Origin: Zonotrichia leucophrys gambelii
Lineage: Eukaryota; Chordata; Aves; Passeriformes; Passerellidae
NCBI RefSeq assembly: GCF_028769735.1
Contig: NC_088177.1
Location: 14,634,599 to 14,698,598, forward strand
Length of the DNA stretch: 64,000 nucleotides
Reading direction: 5' to 3'
Numbering within the stretch: the stretch's first letter is position 1; each line of letters begins with the position of its first letter. Made by a program: the position numbers and the translations under genes. The notes under the pieces are model-generated. The model did no database searches and was not told where the DNA came from. It saw only the letters and a program-made list of their open reading frames with translations. This document shows, in pieces, positions 15,001 to 28,500 of this stretch.

Positions 15001-18000
15001 TTAATGTTTTAGTTACCTTCATACAAAAGGAAGGCAAAGTGCCTCCTGGTATTAAGATATTTAAGTTGGGTTTGTGTATTACTTAATGCAGTCATATATA
15101 ATGATTTTTTCCTCTGTTATGCCTCTTGTCATATTAAGGCAATGTTTTCATGGCGTTTTGGTCTAAATCAGAAAAATACTAACAAAGCTGGTATTCTATT
15201 CCAGTTTCTCATCTTTCCTTCAGAAATAACTTTATAAGCCTAAGTTTCATTTCAAGTCAATGAATCACACATTCCTGTGTGCTGCAGCCCTTTCAAAACG
15301 GGCTTTAAGACATTTTGTGCTTCATTCTTTAAGGAATGTTACCCAGTGTGCTTTAAAAGCTGGGATCTGAGAGGGGGAAGAGTCTGGATCTTCATGTCCT
15401 CTGAAGCTAAATTAGCCTTTGTAGGGAAACTCTGTGTGTGTGCAAGGGAAGGGACAGATTGGATTCTTTTTTTTATTGCAGGGAGTGGATGGGTACAAGT
15501 TAAACTTTTTAGGGAGGTTTTGTTGTAATTATTTGTGGAATGAAAAAGAGGCATAAAATCCAAGACTAAGACCAGGTAATTGTTATAGCCCATGCCATTC
15601 AAAGCGACTGACTGGGGAGGAAACCCCAAATAAATCCTCAGGAATATTTCTAAGAGGAAATAAGAGACAAAGAAGATGAGTTACAGTCACAGCTTGTTTT
15701 TTCCCTTTCTTAAGTGTGTTCTCTTGGCTTGTCCGAGACAGCTCTAAATTTAGAAAAGACATCAAACCCCGGCCCTCTGAAGGAGCCCGCAGGCGTGTGG
15801 AGGCGCCTGTGTGGAAGTTGCTGTGTTGTTTCAGCAGGCAGGGAGGGCTGCAGCCCTGTGCTGGCAGCTGGAAGGCTGCCACTCACTCCACCTCATTGTG
15901 CACTGCCTTTGCTGCATTAGGCAGAGGAGACAGCCACCAACGTGACTGCCAGTGTTAAAAAGTAATTACTCAGTAATCTCCGCTTCAGATCTTGCCACCC
16001 TTGCACTCCCTGGTCCAAATACCTGCCAACACCAAGGCCACTTGTTTCCCCTTGCCATTCTGCACTTTTCTCCTTGCTGTGACAAGACCCCCCTTGGTGA
16101 AAACCAAGGGGTTAATGACAGTGAAGAAAAAAGGAGATGGTTGTTTTCTTGCTCTGTGACTGCTTAAAATTGGATATGACAGCTTAAACACCCACCTGCC
16201 CAGGACATATGCCCATGTGGGTGTTCAGACCGTGGGTGTCATGTCTTCTGCTCAGGTTTTTTATCTGTCATTGAAATATTTTACTGCACTAAAATTATTT
16301 ACTAAGTCTTTTCTCTCTTTTATGCTTTTTGTTTCTTTGATCCCTGATATTAGCCAGGTTTTCCCAAGTTTGTACCTGTCAGAAGTCTTCGCCATTTTTC
16401 AGTTAACAGCTTTGTGGAATCCTGTGCAGGTTTTCTATTTCCCATGAGGGTTTGGTTTCTGGACAAAGCTGAAGCAAACTCTTTGGAGTAAGGTGGGGAA
16501 ACATTCTTTACCTAGGTGTGTCTTCCTTAGTGATGAGTAATGGAATGGCTTGGTCCACATTCCTATTCCCTAATGCCTCTGATTGTTACAACTGCTTTAC
16601 CCTTGCAAGTCAAGTGATTTATAGGCAGGAATCTCCCCTTGTCCATAGGGTTCTCTGCACCAGAGTGGGATCCTTTGACTTGGCCTCCTTTTGGCTCCTT
16701 ACAGGCTTTTAACAGACTGGTCTGTTCCAGTGGTTTGGTGTGCTGAGATTTGTCAGAAACTCAATTGTTTTCTGCCAGCAAACCTGTCTTCCATTACCAG
16801 AGAACAGCTTGCTTGCTCCTAAGAGTTTTATTCATTATCATTGGAATATAATGAACAAAGATATTGCAGAATAAGGCTAAACTTAACTTGGCTTTTCTGA
16901 CTGAAAACTTCCCAGTGCTGTGTATGACAGTCTGATAACCACCCTTGTGCCCCAAGCCCCACTGAGGAGATTGAAATGAACCTGGTGGTGTTTGGCTTGG
17001 TCTTTTGTTAATAGCAAAATTTTATGAAGCATTTAATCATTTGCTTTTACAGCAACTGAGAGGTTGATGATGATGTTCATATCAGAGTTTGAGGGAATTG
17101 TAAAAGCAGTTACATATAGCTAATTCTGGTTCCCTATTCAATAACATTTTCTGTATGAAGTGGAAGTACACTGATTAAGTGTTTTGATATTGTTTGTTGC
17201 CTAAACCACATCTGTGTTTTGTTCTACTGATGTTTTGTTGGAATTGAAATGATGAACATAGTTTTGGCAATACTGGCCATGTTTAGCTAAATAGTCAATA
17301 AATTTTGGCTTTTATTAGCATAGGTCCCTTTGATGTTATATATCCATGCTCATGAGGAAGAATCATTCACTTAGTTACACTGTGTTTTAAACAAAATACT
17401 TGAATGGTGAGCTCTAGAAATGTGGCCAGCCAGCTGCCCTGTGATGTGCCTGCAGTTTCTAATTAGAAGATGCTCTATGCAGTAACCATCTCAAATATGT
17501 TCCTTAGCAGTCTCTTGGATGAGACAGGAATACACAAAAAAAGACATTCCAAAAAAGGGCATCCCATCATGGAGGAGAACTCAAGTGTTTGGTCTAGTGC
17601 TGTGCATTCCTTATGACTTTATGTCAACTGAGCTAATTGTCCCCACTTACGCTGGTGAAGGCCCCACACTGCCTGCCCTGCCAGGGGAGCTACTCATGCA
17701 TTCTCAGCTTTTGCGGTGTTGGAATTGGAATTGGTGCATTGGAATTCCCCCATTAATGCCATTGCCCTTTCCAGGGGTGCTGCTACAACCATTCCTAGGA
17801 CACCCTCATGGTGTTTGGGTTTCACTGCCCCCTGTGTACCCCAGCTGTTGTGTGGTGCTGATGACAGTGAGGTCAGGGGGGGGCTCTGGGGTGGGTGAGG
17901 CTTCCCCAGCCCTGCTGTTTGAACTGCTGGGCGCCAAATGCACTGTCTGGGCTTTGCATCCAAATCTTGGCATAGGAACCACATGGGTGACTCCTGCCTG

Positions 18001-19416
18001 TGCTGTTTGTCATGCCCTCCCTTCTCAAATGTTCAGTAAAATCTGTAAAGCAGTGGTCTGATGCCTGTGCTTTAAGGAACAAATTGTTGGTTTTAGGTCC
18101 AGAATACTGTGTGAGTTTAATTCAAGAGGAATTGCCCCTTCATTCTCACAGGACTGTGTGGAGAAGTCCTGCTGCATCAGTGATTAGTAGATTATAAAAT
18201 TGAGGTTTTGGTCATTTGGTTTGTTGGTTTTTGGTTTGGGTTTTTTTTTTTTTCCAGCTGTAATCTCCCATGTGTTCTAGTCTGAAAAGTATCAAATCTT
18301 TACATGGAGATTTGGATGTAATTGTTTTAACTGGTATTGAACTTACTTGAAAAAGAGGCCTAAGCACCACAAGAAGCATTCATGAAATAAATTAAAAATC
18401 ATCATAAATAAATTTGTCATCTTAATGCTGACATTTGAAGCCCTGGCCTAAGTTTTATGTTCAAAGCAAAAGTACTGTTCTAGTTGATTTTTAAAAATCA
18501 TCTGATAGCAAAGTGTTTTTATTTTCTTTTTTTCCTATCCCCTCTTTTTTATTTTCTTTTAACTGGACTGCTTGGAGAGCAGAGAAAGAGAAACTTTTTG
18601 TGATAAAAACTGAACTGGTAAAACTTTTGCTTGGAAGATCTGAACAGAATGAAAAGTAGTAATGGGAATATCTTTACATGTGTTAGTAAAAGTAAAAGCT
18701 CTGTAGTGCAGAATGGGATGGTGTTGAATAGCTTTGCATGTAGTGGATTTTATTTTTTATGTTGGTAAATAATAAAATTCAAAAATAGCATTGTGAATCA
18801 AAAATTAAATAAGAATTTAAGAGTGAATCTGTGTTTTTAAGGGAAGAAAATACAGACATTACTGTACAATCTGAGGAAGAGGGAACAAAGATGTATTAAC
18901 ACTGATAGAAGGCAATTTTGTCAGTATTGAGTCCCTGAGTGAAGAAGAGCCAATATATTGTGATTTTTATTTTTTTTCCCCTAGTGTCAAGTCCAAGTGA
19001 AGAAGAAAGCCTAGCTTGAAATTATCTGACAGCCTTAATGACTCAAAACAGGGCAGTGCAAATGTGAACTGAGTGTTTTTATGGAGCTAGCATTCATTTT
19101 AAAGCTTTCTTTCCAACCTATTTGTGTGTGGTATTTGTCTTCATGTATATGTATAATGCCACCTGCTCTGTGCCTCTGAAATCTTTGGGAGAACGTCTTG
19201 AAAGAACCTTAAAATGTCTGTCTGTATGAAGCACCTCTGGGTGTTCTGGGCATAGATCTTCTCCATGCTGAAATTTCTTCCTCTGCAAAGCACATCCCCA
19301 CTTTCTCAGCATTATTTCAGAGTTCTTAAGGTCATTTGCAGCATCTTTATATGAAGATAAATAGAGCTTCAAGTATAATAATGGAGTTTTCTGTTTTCTT
19401 GTGTGTTTTTCTGCAG
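1..19416. other. Non-coding region 5' of the first GULP1 coding exon (intron or upstream flank)
   Basis: About 19.4 kb of AT-rich DNA with no open frame that looks like a real exon. Open stretches are short, overlap on both strands and show no recognisable domain. GULP1 genes have non-coding 5' exons, so this is probably intron or 5' flank of the gene, but no 5' UTR exon could be identified here. It holds one CR1 tail (about 3554-3700), a 12-base G run (12528-12539) and 13-base homopolymers at 9988-10000 (A) and 18241-18253 (T). A slightly more GC-rich patch lies at 6100-6260. Nothing else is supportable. Confidence 0.6.
3554..3700 (+). mobile_element. CR1 LINE 3' end fragment
   Basis: The stretch contains the hallmark 3'-terminal pattern of avian CR1 retrotransposons on the plus strand. 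It starts with an 'agagggtggttgg.aactgg' block. It ends with 'gttggactaaatgatccctg' running into 'ggtctcttccaactc'. It is a 5'-truncated, diverged copy that preserves only the last 150 bases or so and no reverse transcriptase coding. The left boundary is approximate. The call rests on recognising the family's 3' consensus, not on a database match. Confidence 0.75.
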
Positions 19417-19505
19417 GTTAAAGTGGGGAGGAAAAAATCAAACCCAGAAGCATCATTGACTGGGTGGATTTTTCAACATGAATCGTGCTTTTAGCAGGAA
19501 GAAAG
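19417..19505 (+). CDS. GULP1: GULP1, first coding exon (5' UTR end plus codons 1-9 and first base of codon 10)
   Basis: The exon follows a pyrimidine-rich acceptor ending in ctgcag (AG at 19415-19416) and ends at the donor AAAG|GTAGGT (GT at 19506). The ATG at 19478 opens the peptide MNRAFSRKK, the conserved start of GULP1 proteins. 19417-19477 would be 5' UTR, so only 28 bases are coding and the following intron is phase 1. GULP1 is a cytoplasmic adaptor, the orthologue of nematode CED-6. Its PTB domain binds NPxY-type tails of engulfment receptors such as LRP1, MEGF10 and stabilins, and it works in clearance of apoptotic cells. Identification comes from the joined peptide of this and the next two exons. 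The exon's 5' edge is inferred from the acceptor only. Confidence 0.92.
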
Positions 19506-22500
19506 GTAGGTAATTTAGATTATATTTGATGGAGACATAAATGCCCTGTAAAACTTCTTTGGAATATTAAGAATTATACAAAGAAAAACTTAATCATTGC
19601 ACTGAATTATCTAGATAAAAATGAGCAGCCCTTCTAGAAGATATATGGAGCAAAGCACGCTGGAGTGGTACTTACAGAGCTTTCTGCATTCCAAGGCTGA
19701 AGTTGAATTTCATATATTTTTTATTGCAGGATGTGTTTACACACACACATAAAATACATATTCTGTTTCCTTTTTTTGCCTGCACACACCAAAGGAGGTG
19801 CTGGAGGGTTTTAGAACTTCTAAGAATCAGTGACATTTCTTTACATATATATTAATTGGATTCTTGTTCTTGGATGAGCTGTTTTTTTTTTCAAACTGTG
19901 TTTAATATACTTGGAGTATATCGTGCAGCAGGATATTTTTAGCTGTAAGAAGTTATTCTGGATTTGTAGCGATCTGAAATGCCATACTTTCCAAAAGGAT
20001 ATCAAAGCACTAAATATTCAGTGTTATATATGTTGCTTCCCTGCCTTGCTTAGTCTCTTTCATGAACTGCTTATGATTAAACATGAATCTTTAGAAGGAG
20101 CATTAGTGGTGAAGCTTTTTTTACTGACAGCTTTGTTGATATTTACCCCATTTGTTTGTAAGGTAGAAAATGCTCAGTAGATCTCATTTCTTTATTTTCC
20201 ATGTTTTCTTCTAAAGGTCCTTAAGTGTGACACACACTGAGATGAAGCCCTTGCATGAATAAGTAGGTGTAACCTCAGTTGGACTGAGTGTAAATCTTTT
20301 GTTTATAGAGCAAGAGTTTCTGCTTTGCTGTCAGTATCAAAGCTGGAAATAAAAGGAGTCTTTGTACTTGGGCCAGTATGGAATGCCAGCATCACTGCAT
20401 CCTTGTGTGCCCAGTGCACTTGATTGTTAAAGCCAGGTGAATCAAGATGAGAAAAGCAGTCCAGAATATCAGCACGTGACCACAAAAGGAAGAGACACTT
20501 ACAAAGGCTGCAAAATAGGATGAAAGGTCCTTTAATAGCCTGACAGCAGGAGGGAATAAGCTTAAACCCATAGGCGGTGCTCTCCTTAAGCACTGATGTG
20601 TTTTCTTTTGTAGGTAATTGTGACATTGCTATCAACAGATAGCACCTTTCAGGTGCTTGATAGTGTTGCCAAGCTTCTTCCAAATCATTTGAGAAGCCAT
20701 TTGATTATTCCTTAATTGTGGATTGATTTATCACAACTGAGAAAGAAACTAGGGGATTGTAGATAGTTTTGTCTAGGGGACCATGTAATTATTTTCCCTT
20801 TTTTTCCCTAATGACTTCTGATAATGTTTGAAGCTCAGCCTGCCATGTTTCAAAAACAGATCAGTTGTGTTTTACTGGATATTTTCTCAGAGTTTGGGCT
20901 TGAACCCAGAATACTAAAGTGCTCTGTCACTATTGCCTATTGCCCTTGGCAGTTTCTGCATCTTGCCTTTACAGTCAGGTGTGAAGTTGTATCCCCAGTT
21001 TCCTGGGATCATTTGAGGGGACTCAATTAACTTCTCTCTGTTTTCATTTCTTCATAGGAAAATCCGTATAAATTTCTTATTAAGTCCTTACCTATATTTT
21101 TGGAATTTCATTGTATTCAGACATTTGCTTTGTTGTTCAGTTCATTTCTTGTCTTATTTTCTCAGCCCAACAAGAAAAAATTATCATATAAAAGCTGTCA
21201 GGCACAATGAAATGCAATTAGTGTGGATTCCTAATAATGATTCAGAACATGAGACAGGAATTCAATGCTGTCATCCATTTATTTTACTCATAGTAACACT
21301 CGTGACATTTCCATTCTCATACCCTAGGAAAAAAAAAAGTTTCAGTTAAGTAATTGTCAAGAGTAAGTGAAAATTACATATTTCAAATTACATCTTTTTA
21401 ATGCAAATTGAAGTTCAGAAGAACTTGGCTCAATCAGTGTTCATGCATAATAACTGCATTTAAAAACAGTTTCAATTGCTGAACTTCCTAAGTAGTATTT
21501 GATTTTTCACCCCCTATCTCATAGATACAGTTTTTTCCATTTCTTGATGGGTTATTTGTGGGTTTCTTGTGTCCACAAGTGTGTGGATAGTTTGAGGCAT
21601 TAAAAGTGTGACTGCTGTGGCTTCCCAAGCAGCTCTTGCTAAACCCAAACCAGTTTCCAGCTGGCTGTGCTGGTAGGGTTTGTGTGAGTTCCAAGTTTGA
21701 AGTGCTCTGTTACCTTGAAGCTACAAAAACAATAGCCTTAAATCCATAGGATTGTGAGGGGAATTTAAACAGATGGAGCTGATTCTTGGATAATGGCCAG
21801 AGACTGTATCTGAATTGGGCAGATGCACAGAAGAAACGTTCCCCAATGATCTTTGTGATGAGCAGACATAGGGAAGGTAGCTGCTCATGCCATAGCTCCC
21901 ATCTTTTTGAACTGGGTGCCAGAATGACTGGGACTGTGCTGTTCTTGCTGATGAGCTCTGTTCTCATGCCATCACCTGATCCCAACAACACGATTTTTTC
22001 TTCTAAATGGTCAGGAAATTATTTAATTTGCAGACTTTGGTAGACAAGGCAAGAAAATAAGCACTAAAAGCAAGCTTGCTTTATTTTTTTCCCCCTTTTC
22101 TTCCATTGGAGGCTGGTTAGCAGCCTGTGCTTTCACAAAAGAATTGCCATGAAATGTGAGTTGCTGAGACAGAAAGTGAGCTCTTTTTAAAATTAATTCT
22201 GATCCTTTACAGGCAAAAGTTTCCTACAGATAACATGTGTGCCATGAGTGTTTATGGAGAGAATCTGTTATGGGAGCAGCAGATTTTCATAAATCAGAGC
22301 AGTGCTCTTGAGAGCACACATCTCCACTTTCAGCATTACCAGTATTTCATTTTCAGTTCATTTCATTACCTGTAGCACAATTTTTTGCTACAGGTATCGT
22401 ATCTGCAGTCAATACCCAGTGTAAGTTGATTTTTGAGGGGCATGGTTTGGACATGAAATAGCCATTTCAGCTGACATGGCGTGCTGATGCTCTGGCCTTA

Positions 22501-25500
22501 AAAAAGTGGTGCAGCCATTGCCTGACTCCCCAAGATTTAGTACAAACCAGAAGCTTGCTTGTATTTCAGCTGAAATTATTTTTACTTGTCTCATAGTCAT
22601 TTGGGTTGAAGGCTTCATTGATATGCTTAAATCTCAAATTGAAGAAGCAAGCTATTAATCTTTCATCCTAATAGTGGCAATGAAAAATATAGGAAAATGT
22701 GAAGCTTAAGCAAATTCAGCTTTCTCTAGAAAGTACTTACACAGGTAATGATAAATAAATGAAATCTTTCAGCAGTCCAGGTTGTGATATCTGGTCACTT
22801 ATGTCACCCATGAGCTTGTATAACAGGGAATCAAACTGTAGCACTAATAGGGAAAAAAAAAAGGTCAATTTCAGGTTTAAAGCTGATACCAGCACTTGCT
22901 GGTTTAAATTGTATATTTAAATACGGATTAAAAAAAACCCATTCAGAGTAACTTAGGCTCTCTCTTGGCTTCAGTAGAGTTTGGTTGGACTAACAAATAG
23001 GTGTGTTATGGAGAAAATTTTCAGTTCAGAAGTACTTTATCACTCTACAAAAGCAATCATTCTGTTTTCCATTCATTGATCAATGAGTGCAGGAAATTAC
23101 GGTGAAAAGATAATTGTATTTTCTTTAAAGAACTCTTCCTATCTCCCACAAAAACAAATTAATCAACAATATGTATGTCCTTGTTTTCTTGTTATGATCA
23201 AGCTTGTGAAAATATTTGTGTATCTATCACATTATTGGAAACTTGCTTTTGTATGTGATCCAGTTTTGGGGAAGGGGTTTTGAGGAGTCCTCTTTACTTT
23301 CCATTTTCAGTTTTTCCTTTAAAATCACATATCATTCTCACTTTGAAATGCTGTGGTGCAAAAAGTCTGTAGTACAGATGGAAGTCTGTTCAATTTGAAA
23401 TATGTTTGCATTTTTCTAAATTCCATCACTCTTTTAAGTAGCTTAGGGATATTAATGTAATTCTGTAACAGAGATCTCTAAATGCTATGTGATTATGTAA
23501 ATTTTTCTCATTCTTAGTATATTTGTATCTAAACTAAATTACTTACTTGTTCTTAATTTAGACTTGATTTTGTGATGAGATTTATTTGCATGAGCAAAAT
23601 AGAAAACATTGACTATGGGGATTTTGTTTTACTTATTTTAGTGAATGGAGTTGCCTCGCATAAATGCATTTGGCACATCTTACTGATCTTGCATCCTTGT
23701 ATTAAAAGATGCTAGTGTAAGAACTGGGGATATAAATAAGGAAAAATAACTAGTGTTTCCTAGCTTTTGCCTCATCAGAAATGTGAGAGAAAACTCCTGT
23801 TCCTTCCAGAGAGAGACACATCTGAATAAGGAATGACTGCAATCCAAACCCTCTGAGAAGAAAAGACTGGAACTTTTTGAGTGACACAAACCAGCGCTAA
23901 AAATGTAGATATACATGTCCACTGAATTACAATGGGTGAAATGGGTGAGGCTGTGCAGGATGTAGCAGTTGAATTTAGGGTTTTTTTTCTGTATTGTGCC
24001 CCAGTGGTCCTCCTTCATCCCATACAGAATGTCAGCCTTTGTTTTCTTATCACATGAAGTTCAATGCATGTAGGAATCTAAATTTTCTGGGGTTTTTTTC
24101 CCATATGAGAGCAGTTAATAAGGTGGATAATTGCTGCCTGTTACCAGCTCCTGAGATGTGGATGGTCTTTATAATGCTAAATAGGATGCATTGAAGTAAT
24201 GATCTGTTTTAAAACCATAAGTTTCAGCGATGATGTTTCTGTGAAATGGCTTTTTATGAGTCTTATTTATGAAAGTGTAGACAGGTGCATTTCATGGGCA
24301 GGGACTGACATATAAAAAAACTGCAGTCAAAGCTTATAGCATGCTCTTTTTATGTGAATGCACTGGCTATAGCACAATCTTTATTTTTATTATAAACATA
24401 TGCTGCATTCCAGAGATGAAAACTATTTTGGTTTATATTTTATTTCTTAATAAGAAAACAATATGTGAAGGGCCAAAAGAATGATGGGGATAAGTGTAGT
24501 CCTGAAGTAAATACTTTCTTTCTGTCAGAACCTATTTCAGTGATTTAAACAAATGGCCTATTGTATGCTGGATTACCACATTAAGAGTAATGATAAAAAG
24601 CATAAAGAGGATATACTTACATAGTTTTAAAGGAATGTAAGCAGTCACAGGCTCCCCCACTGTGATCTTCAGATATTCTTGTGGGTTGCACTATGTCATT
24701 TCATAAAAGCATTCACCTTACAGGGAAGAGGGGAAAAAGAAAACACAAAAACGAGCAATTCAACAAACCAAACCTAGGTCTAAATCTCCTCTTCTGCCTC
24801 TATGCAAAAAAGCTGCTGCTTGATTTTTGTAGGATTTTCTTGAACAAAATGTTTTTCAGGAGTTAAGGGTGTGAGGAAAAGAGGATGCTTTTTTGGTATA
24901 ACAAATATTTGTGTTCAGCTGGTCTTGACACAAAAATCATTGAATAGTTGTATAACACCTCCCCAAAGAAGTCATATGTATTCCAGTTACTGTTCCTTGT
25001 CTTTCTAGATGTGGGGTTGTGTGGAAAACCAATAGTCAGTGACCAAGTCCCTTTTTTGTATTGATTTTTGAGTCTGTTTTTTGAAGTATTGTTTGTTCTA
25101 TTGCTCTCCTCAGGCTTTGGCAGCATCCGCTCAAGGAGACCTGCAGGGTTTCCACCTTCATCTGGCAATGACCAGAGGTCTTCTCTTGGTGGGAAAGGGC
25201 TGGGCTCAGTCTGACACTTGGTGTGTGTTTGTAAACATCTGTATGCAGCTGGATGCATATTTATGGTAGTGTGTTCGCCTTCTGAAAGCAGAAAGTTCAG
25301 CTCTAATTGTTTAGGGGAAAAAAGGTTACAGGAGGGATACAGATGAGGAGGGTGCTCTGGAAACCTTCTCTGAAGGATTCTTGGTTCTGTGCAGCTGAGT
25401 CTGATTTTTCTTTTCTCTCTGGTGCCATAAGAATAGGAGGATAATTTCCTATTGCTTATTTTATCTGTGTTATCTTCAAAAAGGTGTTGCAGAGCTGATC

Positions 25501-28500
25501 TTATCTCTTGCTTGCTGTAAGGAATATTCTAGGCAGGTTAACAGTGACATTTACAGCAAGAACTATTTGCTACTTCTCCCAAAACTCAGGAACTCCTCTT
25601 CAGAAGACGTGTGCTGTTGAGCCATAGGCACAAATACTGGGAGTCTGAAGCTTTTTGGCTTCTACCCTATTAAAATTTACACAGCCACAGCCTAACTTCT
25701 TTTGTTACACAGGTGCACTGTGAGATTGCTTGGTAGGTATCTAGTTAAAGATGAAGTATCTTATCCTGTGTGAAATAAATTAAGGCTGTAACAACTAGAC
25801 CTTGGTAGGAATGACAATGGCTACTTGATGTCGTAAGTATTTGTCCTATAAAGCTGTTGGAAAATTGCAGAGGACATCCAAAATAGGTCACTCAGGAAAG
25901 CACTGTTTTGTGAAATCAAATTCTTCTGGGACATAAAAGGATGTACCTTAAGTACATAAGCAAGAGGAAGCCATAGATATGCATTTTTTGGTTGCTCAAA
26001 CTCCTTTCTTCTCCTTCCAGTTTGAATTTCAAGAGAGCTCCATTTAAACTTTTATATCACCTAATTTCAGTGTTCTGGAATCAGAAAATTAAAAGTCTAT
26101 TTTATTGTATATTGGGATTGTCATTTATGCTTCTTTTCCTTTGTTTTGATCTATTTACATAATGTTCTTTAACAGCAAGAAATTCTTCAAAAGCTTGCTA
26201 TTTAAACATTTTTTTATGTTTAATTGATACTCCTCCAAATTTATTTATAGCAGTGCTGGAATAGTTCATTGAACTATTTTTCTACAGAACTACAAAAGGG
26301 AAATATCGAGTTGGAGGTTTGGTCTCTACATATATCTTAGTGAAGACTTGCAGAATGGGATCATTTAAATTATGTTATGCCAGTAATCTCTTTTTGACTT
26401 CAAATAGAAGCTTTTATCAAAGACAGTGGAGCTCTTGTAACTAGAAGACTTACAGGGTATGGGATAAATAGTTGAGATTTATTTTTATTTTTTCCCTTTG
26501 GTTTAGGAATATGAACTAGTTCCAAGTTCTTAACATCAAAAAATCTAAAGTGCAAAAGCTAAGATTTGCTAATCACTGGTCAGTTGCACTAACACTTTCT
26601 TCCTGATTTCCTTTGTCAGAACTTACATATCAGCATCCATATAAAAAAAACATATAGTATAAAATGTCTAGGCTATGCAGTGGATGTTACTTTTGAGGGA
26701 AATGCAAATACCATGCTTGTTTTCAATTTGTAACTATGCCAACCCAGCATTCTGAGACATCATTCTGCAATTATAGCCATCAGCTGTTTAAAACCATTTA
26801 CAAGGTCCTAAATATTAGGGGAGAAGGACACAGGCAAAGCATTCTGCCAAGCTCACTCTGTTCTAGGGAGATATGGCTCTTTTCTTGGCAAAGACTAAAA
26901 ATGCATCCAAAGCATAGCTTATGTTTGGGAAAAAAAGGAGAAAACAAGTAACAGAAGTTTTTTTGAGTTATGTGTATTGATGGGCATTTTTCTCTATATA
27001 TTTCTAGGGAAGGCTCTGACTCATAATTTCATTTCCTTAGTCATAGTAACCTGTTAATAACTTGAAAAAATTACTGCTATCAGACACCCAGACCTTACTC
27101 AGTCATTGCTCTAGGAGGTGGCAGGAACAAATGCTGCAGCTGAACAATGCAATAGTATGGGTAGATTTGTTTGTTAGTAACATTTTAGTGTTACATTCTG
27201 ATGAAAACTCTGGTGCCAGGCATTGTCTCAGGCTTCAGTCTATCCTGTCATGTGTTACCTGCAGTGGTCAACAAGTCAGATTCTACCTTGCTGTCTGACC
27301 AGCATAAGGAGGCTTTGTGAGCACCTGCCTGTTTCTACTGCAGTCAGAATAAAGGAAATTATTTAACAGGGTGACAGTTCTTTCATGTCATGTTGTGAAG
27401 GTTTTCTTTCTTTACAGAAGAATAGATAATCTAGGAATAATGAAACGGAGAGCACTTGTGTACATGCACTGAAGCAAGTAAGCTGTTTGTTCCTGAGGCA
27501 GTAATACCTAGATGAATTATGGATCTCTTAAGCTATCTTCTTCAGGAGACTCTTATTATGCTGCTTGTCACAAAAAATATTTTTGTCATACCAAGTTTTG
27601 TAAAACAGGAAGAAAAGGCAGTTCCAAGATTTCTTCTGTTAACAATAAAAGCATCCGTCAATGTGAAAAGATGCTAATCCAGTAAAGAATAAAGGTTTTA
27701 TTTTCTACCTTTTAGCAATAACTCTCTTTTCATTATGGCTCTGAAGAAGAAAAAGTTAAAATCAGAGTCCTTCCCTGTTCATTGTATTAAATGAATGGCC
27801 ACTAGGTCTAATATGCTTTGATAAACGCTTTAGATACATTAATTAATAAATGTTACTTAATGTTAATGAATTAATAATGACAGTGGGCTTTAGGGAGACA
27901 GTTAACTAAAGCTTCACTGTGAAAATGCCGTTCTGCAGTCTCTTAGGGCAGTAACATGCAGAGAAATTAATCTCAGTGGGAGAACAGTTTCTTGGCACTG
28001 CTAGTGTTTCCTTTTTGGTCACTGTGTGTTATCTAACCTGCTGCCATCCTCCCCTGAGTGCAGCACAGCAGATCAGGGCCCTTGGTGAAGTCTCCGAGTC
28101 GATTGCCTTCAGTGTGTGATTTGTCAGCACACATTTGTCCTTCTGCCCTGGCTCACACACAGGACCCAGCAGGTGTGAAATGCACTCTGGAAAGCAACCT
28201 CCCTGTTTTGAGGGCAGGGGCTGGCATGGTGCAGGGGGGTGAGAAAAGAGAGAAGGCTCAGTGCTGAGCAGCATTAATCCTCTGCCCATGCAAGTGCCCA
28301 GCTCCCACCTCCACCCTTGCAATTCAGTCTCTCAGACCCTGCCATTTACCCCATGCCCTTGAAATAGCCCTTTTTTACGCCTCTTGTTCCACACAGTGCC
28401 AGGGAGTGTGGCAAAACCAGCACTTGCTCAGAATTTCTCATACTTCACTTAAGCATAGGTTCTATTGGACTCTGAATTTCTCGAACTCATAGTTCTCAAA

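Noticed and set aside
17519..18061. 180-codon open frame on the plus strand
   Set aside because: The longest frame outside the provirus, but it lies in a locally GC-rich patch with overlapping open frames on both strands. It has no domain, signal or splice context and an unnatural composition.
18960..19030. Strong pyrimidine tract plus AG (tttttttcccctag) just upstream of the first coding exon
   Set aside because: It could be an acceptor of a 5' UTR exon, but no matching donor or known UTR sequence was recognisable.
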